This document shows, piece by piece, positions 37,388 to 48,442 of a DNA stretch of 64,000 bases. Position 1 is the stretch's first letter, and each line of letters begins with the position of its first letter. The notes beneath the pieces are model-generated. The model was not told the DNA's origin. It was given only the letters and a program-made list of their open reading frames with translations, and ran no database searches. The position numbers and the translations under genes were made by a program. The stretch is taken from the NCBI GenBank assembly GCA_000231825.2, contig JH720348.1:510138-574137 (forward strand), given 5' to 3'. This stretch comes from Tetrahymena elliotti 4EA. Taxonomy: Eukaryota; Ciliophora; Oligohymenophorea; Hymenostomatida; Tetrahymenidae.

Positions 37388-40300
37388 ATGTAGAATAGTT
37401 AAGATAAATTTGACTAAAGTTAACAAACCGTTAATGCTGAAATTTCAATTTTAGCAAATCAAAAGGAAGATAATCTAAATAGAATTGCTATTGGCTAAAC
37501 TTTATCGCAGACATTTAAAAAGTTAAATAGAGACCAATAAGAAAAAACTAAACAAAGCTTTGACTACTCAAAAAAGAAAAATTAGATCAAAAAGAAAATT
37601 TCTAAGAAATTTTATCAAAAAACTTTCAAATCTAGTGCTAAATTACTTGGTTATCTTGTTAACAGTTAATGTCTTTCACTAAAAAATTAGGAAAAATTTA
37701 CTGCAAGTTATTTGTGTGAAAGAAAAATCTTCTAAAAAAGATTAAAAGATTCTTACAATAGAAGAATAGCATGCTATTTGAAAATTTAATTCTAAGAAAA
37801 TTGGATATTAAACCCAAAAAAATAATTAAAATATAATCCAAATTTGATTTGTCAGGATCTTAGTATTGTTCATAATTATGGCTAAAGCTAAGTAGATTAA
37901 GATCAGAAATCACAAAATTCTAAAATTAGTGAAAATGAAATAAATGAAAAAGCATCAAAAAACTAAAACAATCCCTGCAAAAGAATATCTGAAATCTAAC
38001 AAGAAAATTAGCTACATAAATAGCCTAATTAAACAAAGGAAAATATAATAGAGTATTCTAATCTTGATTCTCTAAATAGTATATTTCATAGTCAAAAAGA
38101 ATAAGAGTAGAAATAGCCAAAATTTAAACAAAGCCTGAATGAAAAAAAGGAGAAAGGTAAGAAGGAATAACTTTAAAACACATCATAATTAGAAAGCAAA
38201 GAACACGAATTGAATGAATAAACCAATAAATTAAACTCTTAGAATTCTATGTCAAACTTAGTAAAAGGAGAAGTTTATTCATAAAGAAATGAGAATTTCT
38301 AATAAATTTCAGAAATTCTTAGTCAAAACTAAAGATTAGTTGATGAAAATCAATATATTAACCATGGAAACTAATTAAGTTCGAATGAAAATAATTAAGA
38401 TTTTGGATAAAATCATTTCTAATTCTATGGATAAGAGAATAATCTTTGTTTGACTGATAATGCTTCTCAAAATTAAAAGGAATACATAGATCAATGTAGA
38501 AATCAATCAAAAAAATAATTGTATAAAAATAATAATACAGAATAGGAAATAAAAGATTAGATTTCTTTCAAAAGAAAAAGCTAATAATTTTATTTAAATT
38601 ATATAGACCATTTAGATAACACAATCAAAAAAAGGTCTAAAGCAAAATTTAATATTACTTCTAATCAAAAAGGCTAAAATTAATTTACTATGAATAACTC
38701 TGATCAATAAATTGTAGTTGTCCAAGATAAAAGTACAGAGAATTAATCATTTCAGTCTGAGTAAAGAAATGAAAATTATGATTATAAAAAGTAAACTTTA
38801 TATTAACTTGATATAAGTAATTTAAGTTAATACTTCAAAGATGAATTTGATATAATCACTCAAAACTTAAAAAATTAGCAGTTATTTTTAGTAAAGTTAA
38901 TTCGATCAGACTAATATGAAGAGGTATTTTAAGGTTATTAATAATAAGAACAAGGTGCGAAAAGAGAAGTAATATTAGAAATTAAATACTAAATTAACTC
39001 CTATGAACCATTAGAATACAATCAACAAAAACTGTGGCCTTGGAAAGATTTATAATAAGAAATTTAATTCTTGGACTTTAATAATATTGGCTTTGGTTAA
39101 ATTTAAGTTTCAGAAAAAACTCATATTTTGATTTTTATAAATGAAAACTATGATGAAATCAAGCAAAAATTTAATCTGATTAAAGATAATATTAGGCCAT
39201 GGAGCACTGAATATTTTAAGCACATTAATCAAAGTCTTTAAAATAAACAAATAGATTTGGCAAAAATGTTTGTAGAAAATGAATATTTAATTTTAACAAA
39301 ATTAAAAGAAAAAAAATACTTTTTAAATAAGTACTTGAATTATGGAGGTGAAGGAATAGTATTTGAAGGTTTTTTCTAAAAGAATTTTGGGTTTTATGAA
39401 GACATTGCCATAAAAATCATGTTTAATAAAGGTGAAGAAGAGTTAAAAGAAGAATTAAAAATTATGAAATTATTTGAAAAGAATATAAATGTCATCTAAT
39501 TTTATGAAATGTTTAAATTATCTGATTAAATTATTGTGTTAACACTTGAAAAATGCAAATTCAGTCTTTGGCATGAACTAAATTTAATATTAAAGAAAAT
39601 GGAATTTCCTTTAGAAAAATTAATACAAATGATGATTGATTTGCTAGATGGACTTATTTAATTACGAATGTACAATATAGTTCATCTTGATATTAAGCCT
39701 GCTAATATTCTTATTTCGAGTAAAGGAAATTACATTTACTGCGATTTTGGTTTATCTGCCATTAAGAAAGCAAAAGATTTTATTTAAGTTAGAGGAAAAA
39801 TTTCCTAAAATTTAACATTTACTCCCATCTCCTAAATTTTTTTGTAATAGGTTAGAGGAATTATAGTAAAATAAAATTTATATTTTTAAAATTTTTTATT
39901 ACTAAATAATCTTAATTCCAACAAAAAATATTTTGAATTAAGACTCTGCTATATCTATGATAGTTATTATTTAATATTCTTTTATAATGAATGCTATTTA
40001 AACGATAAATTGTAAAGAATTCTATAATAATAAATAATATTTGAGCTGCTTAATTTTATTTTATCATTTTATATAGAGAATATTTTAATTTCTACTTTGT
40101 GCAGGTAGAATATAAGATTTATTTATATTTTAAATTTTCTCTCAATTATCAACTGAAAATGTCTTTTATTTTAAATTAATTTTAAAATATTATTTTATTA
40201 CTATTTTTTTAGTATTATCAATATTTATTTATTTTATATTATTTTAATGATTTAAATCTTGTTTTATTTTTATATAATTCTCATTAATTTGAAAAAAACA

Positions 40301-43300
40301 AAGAAAATAGAAAAAAAGACTTAAAAACTTCATTTTTAAAAAAAGAAAATCTAGTACAAAGTTATGTAGAATAGTTAAGATAAATTTGACTAATATTAAC
40401 AATATGTTAATACTGAAATTTCAATTTTAGCAAATCAAAAAGAAGATAATCTCAATAGAATTACTATTGACTAAGCTTTTTCGCAGACATTTAAAAAGGT
40501 AATAGAGACCAATAAGAAAAAACTAAACAAAGTTTTGAAAACTCAAAAAATAAAACTTAAATTAAAAAGAAAATTTCTAAGAAATTTTATCAAAACATTT
40601 TCAAATCTAATGCTAAATTATTTGTTAATCTTACTAAAATTAAAGGTTGTTAGCTAAATAATTAGGAAAAATTTGAGAGAAATTATTTGAATGAAAGAAA
40701 AATCTTCTAAAAAAGATTAAATGATTCTTACAATAGAAAAATAGCATACTATTTCAAAATTAAATTAGAAGAAGGTTGGATATTAAATCCAAAAAAAGAA
40801 TTAAAAAATAATACAAATTTGGTTGGTTAGGATCTTAGCACTCTTTATGATTAGAGTCAAATTTAAGTAGATTAAGATCAGAAATCACCAAAATCTAAAA
40901 TTAGAAGAAATGAAATGAATGAAAAAGATTCAAAAAGCTAAAACAATCTCTGCAAGAAAATATCAGAAATCTAACAGTAAAATTAACTTGTAGAAAAACC
41001 CAATTAAAAAAACCAAAATATGGCAGAATATTCTCACCATAAGAATCTTGATTCTCTAGGTAGCTTGTGTCATAGCTAACAAGAATAAGAGTAGAGAATG
41101 CCAAAATTTAAACATTGCTTGAATGAAAAAAAAGAGAAAGATAAGAGGGAATAATCTTAAAACAAATAATAATTAAAAAACCAAAGAGAATAGTTGAATC
41201 AATAGACTAATAAATTAACCTCTTCAAATTCTATGCCAAACTTAATTGAAGTAGAAGTTAATTAATCATAAAATGAGAACTTTAATTAAGTTTCAGAAAT
41301 TATTAGTCAAAGCTAAAGAATAGTTGATGAAAATCAATAAATTGGCCATTAAAAAGAATTCGCTTCTAATGAAAATAATTAAGATTTAGTATCAAATAAT
41401 CTCTTAGGGCAAAAAGATTCAAATGATATATAATAACAACAGAAAAAATTACTGCCAAAAAATTTGTAGTTTTAAAACCAAGGAGAGTTACTAAATCAAT
41501 AAGTTGATAAATAAAAACTACAGAATACTTTGTTAAACTACATTGAAGAAAAAGATAAGAATGAAGAAAATGAAAAACCTTAATCAGCTTCAGAAAAACT
41601 TATTTTAAATTAGAGATTAATTGAATAAAATTTGACTTTGAATAATTTAATTTCCAATTAAAGCAAAAAAAACACTGAATATAATACTTTCTTGAGGACA
41701 TAGAGGACAGGACAGGAGATTATTAAAATAACAATTAAAGTTAATTTAAAAGTGGTTTGACAAGTAATAAATTATTTTATATTCATGAAAAAGTAGAAAT
41801 AGTTTCTATTGAAAAACATAATTTTGAGAAAGAAGAAGAAGAAGAAAAATTATTGAAATTTCAAGATAATCTATAACTGATAGATAATACTTATCAAAAT
41901 TAAAAAGATTACATAAATATAGATTATCATACATCTGAAGAATAATTTGACTAAAATAATAATGATGAAATGGAAATAGCAAATTAGATTTCTTTCTAAA
42001 GAAAATGCTAATAATTTGATTTAAATTATATAGACCATTTAGATAACACAATCAAAAAATGCTTGAAAGCAAAATTTAATAAAATTAAAACTACCTCAAA
42101 TAATGAAAGCTAAAATTAAAGAGATACGAATAACTAAAATCAATAAATAGCTGCTGCTTTAGATGAAAAAATTGATAATTAACAATCTGAGTAGGAGGAA
42201 ATAAAATAAAATTTTGATGAGATAAAAGCAAAGGAGTAAAGACAAATTTTACATTAATTTGATTTAAGTTAATACTTCAAAGATGAATCAGATATAATCA
42301 TTCAAAAATTAGAAAATTAAAAATTATCTTTAATAAAGGTAATTGGATCTGACTCATATTAAGAGGTATTTTAAGGCTACCAATAATTAAAACAAGGTGC
42401 TAAAAGAGAAGTAATTTTAGAAATCAAATATTAAATTAACTCCTATGAGCCATTAGAGTATGATTAACAAAAATTATGGCCTTGGAGAGATTTATAATAA
42501 GAAATCCAATTCTTAGACTTTAGTAATATTAGCTTTGATTGAATTAAAATTTCAGAAAAAACTTATATTTTGGTTTTTAATAAAGAAAACTACAATGAAA
42601 TCAAGCAAAAATTTAATTTAATAAAAGATAATATTAGGCCATGGAGCATTGAATATTTTAAGCTTATAAATCATAATCTTTACAATAAACAAGATGATTT
42701 GTTAAAAATGTTTCAACAAAATTAAAAGAAAAAAAATACTTTTTAAATAAATATTTGAATTCTGGAGGCGAAGGAATAGTATTTCAATGTTTTTTATAAA
42801 ACAAGTCTGGATCTTATGAAAAAATTGCTATAAAAATCATGTTTAATAGAGATGAAAAAAAATTAAAAGAAGAATTAAAAATAATTAAATTATTTGAAAT
42901 GAATATAAATGTAATCTAATTTTATGAAATGATCAAATTATTGTCTTTTACATGAACTAAATATTATAGAAAAAAATTGAATTTCCCTTAGAAAAATTAA
43001 TACAAATGATGATTGATTTGCTAGAAGGACTTATTTAATTACGAATTTACAATATTGTTCATCTAGATATTAAGCCTGCTAATATTCTTATTTCTAAAAC
43101 AGGAATTTACATTTATTGTGATTTTGGTTTGTCTACTATGAAAAAAGCAAATAATTTTCTTTAAGTTAAAGGATTTACTGAGAATTATGCTTCTCCAGAA
43201 TAAAAAAATTTTGATAAAAAGACAGACTTTAAAGCAGATGTTTTTTCTCTAGGAGAAACATTCTTAAAAATAATCGAAATATTTAAAAAATAAAATTATA

Positions 43301-43320
43301 TAAATTGAAAAAATTCAATC
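36796..43320 (+). repeat. Tandem duplication of kinase gene region (~3.0-kb offset)
   Basis: The upstream flank and kinase gene starting near 36796 recur from near 39792. The two ATG codons are 2976 bp apart and near-identical blocks continue through the kinase domain. The junction lies inside the kinase domain of the first copy. A GAGGA pentamer is present at both parental breakpoints (36796-36800 and 39792-39796). Confidence 0.8.
37388..40156 (+). CDS. Protein kinase, domain cut off by duplication (copy 1)
   Basis: One open frame of 923 codons (922 aa), ATG 37388, TGA 40154-40156. The long N-terminal half is hydrophilic and rich in K, N, E and Q. A conserved segment with YEEVFQGYQQQEQ and LWPWKDLQQEIQFLDF precedes the kinase domain, which begins near residue 645: glycine loop GGEGIVFEG (G653), AIKIM lysine, HLDIKPAN (H766) and DFGLS (D786). 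After about residue 803 homology to copy 2 stops. The activation segment, APE motif, C-lobe and TPR array are missing. The last ~119 residues translate what is spacer upstream of copy 2 and are hydrophobic and non-homologous. The kinase is therefore probably inactive, although the frame is intact. Confidence 0.75.
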
Positions 43321-45016
43321 TTTCATTATAAATTTAGAATCTTTTGTTGAAAAGAATATGAAAGATGAATTACCTAATTTAAGATAAAATTGTGAATAAA
43401 TATACTCTTTGTTTTTTGATCTTATATTAAAAGATATTCTTGATTAAAAAATGTGTTTGAAGATTGTTGAAAAAATTAATATGATAAATTAATTGTAACT
43501 TTTCGATAATAACAAAGATATCCCTTATTTTTTTAAGCTTAATCTTTTTTATCAGGAAATTGCATTTAAAATTTTTTAGTAGAAAAAAAGTAATTTTTTT
43601 TCAAATATTGATAAAAATTTATACTTAATACTCAAATCTAATAATTTCTTTAATTGAAGCTTATGTTATTCTAATCTAAGCTGTTATGATAAATCATTAT
43701 AATTTGCTTAGGTTTCTCTAAAAATGAGAAGCAAAATTTACAACGGTAATCATTCATCAATCGCATCATCTCTCTATCTTATTGCCTAGTGCTACAAAGA
43801 TAAAAGTGACTTAGAAAACGCACTCAAATTTTCTTTGGATTCTCTACAAATGTTTAGGAAAATTTTTGAGGGAAATCACTCTTCTATCGCATCATCTCTC
43901 TATTTTGTTGCCTAGTGCTATTCTGATAAAAGTGACTATGAAAACGCACTTAAATTTGCTTTGGATTCTCTACAAATGAAGAAGAGAATTTTTGAGGGGG
44001 ATCACTCATCTATTGCATCATCTCTGAATCTTGTTACCTAGTGCTACAAAGATAAAAGTGACTATGAAAATGCACTGTAATTTACTTTGGATTCTCTAAA
44101 AATGTTTAGAAAAATTTTTGAGGGGAATCACTGATCAATTGCATCTTCTCTCTATCTTGTTGCTCTATGTTACAAAGACAAAAGTTACTATAAAAATGCA
44201 CTGTAATTTGCTTTGGATTCTCTACATATGTTTAGGAAAATTTTTAAGGGGGATCACTCATCAATCGCATCATCTCTCTGACTTGTAGCCTAGTGCTATT
44301 CTGATAAATGTGATTATGAAAATGCACTCAAATTTGCTTTGAATTCTCTATAAATGGAGAGGAAAATTTTTGAGGGGGATCACTCATCAATCGCATCATC
44401 TCTCCTTCTTGTTGCCAAGTGCTACAAACATAAAAGTGACTATAAAAATGCACTTAAATTTGCTTTGGATTCTCTACAAATGAAGAAGAGAATTTTTAAG
44501 GGGAATCACTCTTCTATCGCATCATCTCTCTATCTTATTGCCTAGTGCCACAAAGATAAAAGTGACTATGAAAATGCACTTAAACATGCTTTGGATTCTC
44601 TACAAATGAATATGAAAATTTTTGAAGGAAATCACACTTCTATCGCATCATGTCTTAATCTTGTTTCTCTATGCTACAAAAACAAAAGTGACTATGAAAA
44701 TGCACTCAAATTTGCTTTGGATTCTCTACAAAGTTTTAAGAAAGTTTTTAAAGGGAATCACTCATCAGTAGCATCTCCTCTTTATCTTGTTGCTGAGTGC
44801 TATTATCATAAAGGTGACTATGAAAATGCTCATAAATTTGCTTTAGATTCTCTAAAAATGAAGAAGAAAATTTTTGAGGGGAATCACTGGTCAATTTCAT
44901 CATCTCTTGATCTCATTACCTTGTGCTAGAAAGCTAAAAATAATTTTTTTTTGAAAATAGAAGGATTGGATTATTCATATTTTTTTTAATATTTTCAAAT
45001 CTTATACTAAAATTGA
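40364..45016 (+). pseudogene. Kinase-TPR gene, decayed (copy 2)
   Basis: Same start as copy 1, but a 1-nt deletion near 40503 breaks the frame. Further lesions: TGA 41758-41760, TGA 42540-42542, and deletions near 42720 and 42935. The kinase C-lobe survives in pieces: HLDIKPAN, DFGLST, then GFTENYASPEQKNFDKKTDF and ADVFSLGETFLKII. Downstream is a 42-residue TPR array (43724-44930) with in-frame TGA at 43655, 44132 and 44279. The ancestral gene therefore coupled a kinase to kinesin-light-chain-like TPRs, as in many ciliate kinase-repeat proteins. Parts of the TPR array remain open and might still be translated. Confidence 0.85.
43724..44930 (+). repeat. 126-bp tandem repeat encoding TPR units (about 9.6 copies)
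   Basis: Units start at 43724, 43850, 43976, 44102, 44228, 44354, 44480, 44606, 44732 and 44858. Each encodes 42 residues such as RKIFEGNHSSIASSLY then LVAQCYKDKSDYENALKFAL. The 42-residue period and the YENALKFALDSL helix are typical of kinesin-light-chain-type tetratricopeptide repeats. Units are very similar to one another, so expansion was recent or homogenised. Confidence 0.92.
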
Positions 45017-45823
45017 TTCTAAAAATTAATTGAACATAATTTAATCTCAATACAATAATATGGAATGATTGCTCATCTTAAAATTAGTTATTTTTAGTGC
45101 AAAGTATAAAATCAAGGAGAGTATTTTAATATTTAAATTTTTTATCTTCTAATATTTGTAAGATAATTAAAAGATTAAGATTAAAATAGAAAAGTATTAT
45201 TAGATTTTTATATTAATAAAATTATGTATGAAACAATTTTTTAATTTGGGAGAAGGAAGATTCAATTAAATGTTAATTATAATAGCTTTAATTCTAATTA
45301 AAGAAACAATAATATTACATGTAAAATACTCTAAATTAATTTTTACTTTTGATAAGATATTTACAGTAAAACTCTAAGAAAAAATACCAAGACTAAATAG
45401 TCATGAAGAATATTCATATTTTTTATTAAAAAATAAATTATTATGTTTTGTTATTTATCCTCTTCAAATTTGTAATTGGAGTTTATTTTTGTAAAACATA
45501 TCTGCATATTTTTTAAATAAATAAATGAATATTCTTTGTATTTTTTAATATAAAATATGTAAGTTTTTCAATAATATTCAGACATTTTCAATCCAAATTT
45601 TTAATTGAGTCAAAAAGTATTTTTTTCATATTGTAAGTAATTTATGCTGTACCTATTAGAATCATTTCTTGATGAAATCAAACATCCAATTTTTCAATTA
45701 ACTTGATTGAGTTAATAATTTAAAAATTCTAATCTTTTTTATGAATTAAGTCTTTTTTTTTTTGCAAAATTTTGTGATTGATTTAATCAGGATAGATAGA
45801 AACATATTAAAAAAGAAGGAGAG
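45017..45823. other. Intergenic, nothing recognised
   Basis: About 0.8 kb upstream of the MAK-type kinase. One 43-codon frame from an ATG near 45224 is not convincing. Confidence 0.4.
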
Positions 45824-47132
45824 ATGAAAAAATATAAAATAGGAGCAACATTAGGAGATGGAACATTTGGTGTAGTTATGAAGGCTGTAGATGAAACAAA
45901 CGGGTAAGTCGTAGCAATTAAAAAAATGAAATCCAAAAAGTGTCCTAAATGGGAAGAGATTATAAAACTGCCAGAAATAACATCTTTAATGAAATTTCAT
46001 CATCCAAATATAGTTAATCTTTATGAGATTATAAAACACAATAATGAACTCTTTTTTGTTTTTGAATATATGGATCAAAATGTTTACTAAATGACAAAAG
46101 ATCGGGAGAAACCATTTACAGAAAATTAAATAAGAAATATAATTTATTAGACATTGTAGGGATTAGCTTATATTCATAGACACGGCTACTTTCATCGTGA
46201 TCTAAAACCAGAAAATTTATTAGAATCTAATAACACAATTAAAATTGCAGATTTTGGATTAGCACGTGAAATCCGCTCTAAGCCACCTTTCACTGATTAT
46301 GTTTCTACAAGATGGTATCGTGCTCCTGAAGTTATTTTGAGAGCCAACAATTATAATTCACCAATTGACATATTTGCAATAGGATGCATTATGGCAGAAT
46401 TATATAAATTATGGCCTCTTTTTCCAGGGCAAAATGAGCTAGATTAAATTCTATAAATATGTAAAGTAATGGGAACTCCTAGCAAAGAGGAATGGCCTGA
46501 AGGATATAAATTAGCTTCAGGAGTTGGATATAATTTCCCTCAATATAAGCCTTAACCTCTATAAGAATTGATACCAAATGCTTCTCCTGAAGCTATTGAT
46601 TTATTGTATAAAATGCTGCGTTATTCTCCTTAAAAGGTAATAATTAATTAAATTGAAATTATTCAATTTAAAATTTCAATGGAAAGTAGATTTATTCATT
46701 TATTTTTTATAATAATTAAAGAGAATTTCGGCTTATGCAGCATTATAACACCCTTTCTTCTCTTGCAACATACCAATACCTGAAAGCATAAAAATGAAAA
46801 ATGATAAAATTTTATAAGAAGGTAGTATTTTAATTGACAAAAGAAATTTCAATGACTCCTCAATAAGAAATGAAAGCATCTAACAAAACAATAAATAAGA
46901 AATGTCATAAATAGATAAGCAGTAATTGCTAAACAATTTAAAAGCATCTTAGAGTATAGATAACCTCATTAATGATTTACTTCAAGAAAGCCAAATAATT
47001 AATAATAACATGGAAAATTAATTTAATAATTAAAAACAGTAAAAATCATACATGGTAAAAACTGGATCCTAAATGAGAAACTCTAAATATAAACCTGGTG
47101 CTGTTTGCAAACCCTACACAGCATAAAATTGA
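45824..47132 (+). CDS. MAK/ICK/LF4-type protein kinase
   Basis: Exons 45824-46636 and 46722-47132 (85-nt phase-0 intron) encode 407 aa. The kinase domain spans about residues 4-285: LGDGTFGVV loop, AIKKMK lysine, HRDLKPEN catalytic loop, [21 protein letters not shown] activation segment, and the C-lobe ending ISAYAALQHPFF. The TDY phosphorylation motif and overall pattern place it in the RCK family (MAK, ICK/CILK1, MOK, Chlamydomonas LF4). These CDK-like Ser/Thr kinases limit cilium length and intraflagellar transport turnover. The C-terminal ~120 residues are Q/N-rich and probably disordered. The start is the first ATG before the glycine loop. The next large gene downstream is a kinesin-8-like motor, also linked to cilium length. 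Confidence 0.93.
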
Positions 47133-47864
47133 CTTATTCAAGCCATTCTAAATCCTAAATAAATATATAAAAAATACAAATTTCATTTCAAAAAATACAA
47201 ATTAAAAATCTATTTTGATATTTTTGTAAATCTATTTGGAAATACTTTAATGATCTTAAGGCTAAACTGTGATTGAATAATCAAATAAAATCAAAATTAT
47301 ATTAAACTAAATTCAAGCACTTTGATCTTTCCAAATAATATTGAAATAACCATAAACAAACTTGAGATAATAAGGAGCTGGGGATAATGAATTGAATAAT
47401 CATTTAATTAAAAATAATTATAATTATTTTAAAAATCTTCTAAGTGAAATAATTAATGTATATAAATATCCTAATTAACTAATTGCAATAAATCTAATAT
47501 AATAAATTCAATTTTCACAAAAGATTGACTCTTTTCCTCTTTTGTTTTGGTGATTTCAATAATTAATAAATTATTTTAATATTTTTATTTTAAAATTTAA
47601 TAAAAATATTCAGCAATATCTTTAAAAAAACTTAATTTATATGTTTATTTTACTCATATAAAATGATCTTTCTATTGAGTATCATTCAAAAATTTATTAA
47701 GTAAGACCTTCTTACCTAAATAAATAAATAAATTCACAGTATATTTTTCTCAAAAAAGAGCCAGTATGAAATATTTTATTAATGTTTAAAAAATATATAT
47801 TTTGGATAAATCTAATTCTTAAAAGCAAAGAAAAACCTGAAAAAATTAATAATGTAAACACGAA
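47133..47864. other. Intergenic, nothing recognised
   Basis: About 0.7 kb, AT-rich, 3' flank of the kinase gene. No gene seen. Confidence 0.45.
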
Positions 47865-48119
47865 ATGCAAGTAGTTTTTTAGATACAAATGAATAAAAAC
47901 AATTACTAAATTAGAAATGAGGTGATTTTATAAAATTGTTAGGATTAATTAAAAATACAAAAAGATAAATTTAGAATGCTTAGCAAATGTGAATAGTTTA
48001 TACTAGATTAAAAATAGAAATAAAAACCTTTTAAAATAAGAAGAGATGATTTTAGATTAACTATTTTTAAGGTAGAATGCAAAATGAGAAGAATAGAAAA
48101 AGAAATTTCATAGAATTGA
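47865..48119 (+). CDS. Small charged hypothetical protein
   Basis: 84 aa, ATG 47865, TGA 48117-48119. It is K/R/Q-rich with heptad-like hydrophobics (QNCQDQLKIQKDKFRMLSKC, DDFRLTIFKVECKMRRIEKE), suggesting a short coiled coil. There is a TGA in frame upstream. It could be an independent small gene or an unjoined 5' exon of the kinesin gene beginning at 48443. No family was recognised. Confidence 0.38.
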
Positions 48120-48442
48120 TATGTATGGCTAATAAATTTTTTTTAATCTAGGAGAGTTTGTTTATGAATAAAGAGAGGCTTACAAGTAAATTTCGACTAT
48201 CCAGATTATTGCTAGTACATTTTAATAAGCAAGTTCTAATTTTAAAAAAATTACTAATTTTTTTGTGAGCAAATAAATGCAATGCACTCGGTGTTTATAA
48301 TTGAAAGATTGATTTTTATTTGTGAATTAGTTAGTTAGTTTATTAGTTGGTTAGTTATTAAGTTAATATTTAGTTATGAATAATAAAGACTACTTAAATG
48401 ATTTTAATTTGTAGAGAAACAATTACATAGACTAGTTGAAAA

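Noticed and set aside
41806..42051. Minus-strand 81-codon ORF
   Set aside because: Antisense shadow of the kinase pseudogene, whose plus-strand frame has clear homology to copy 1.
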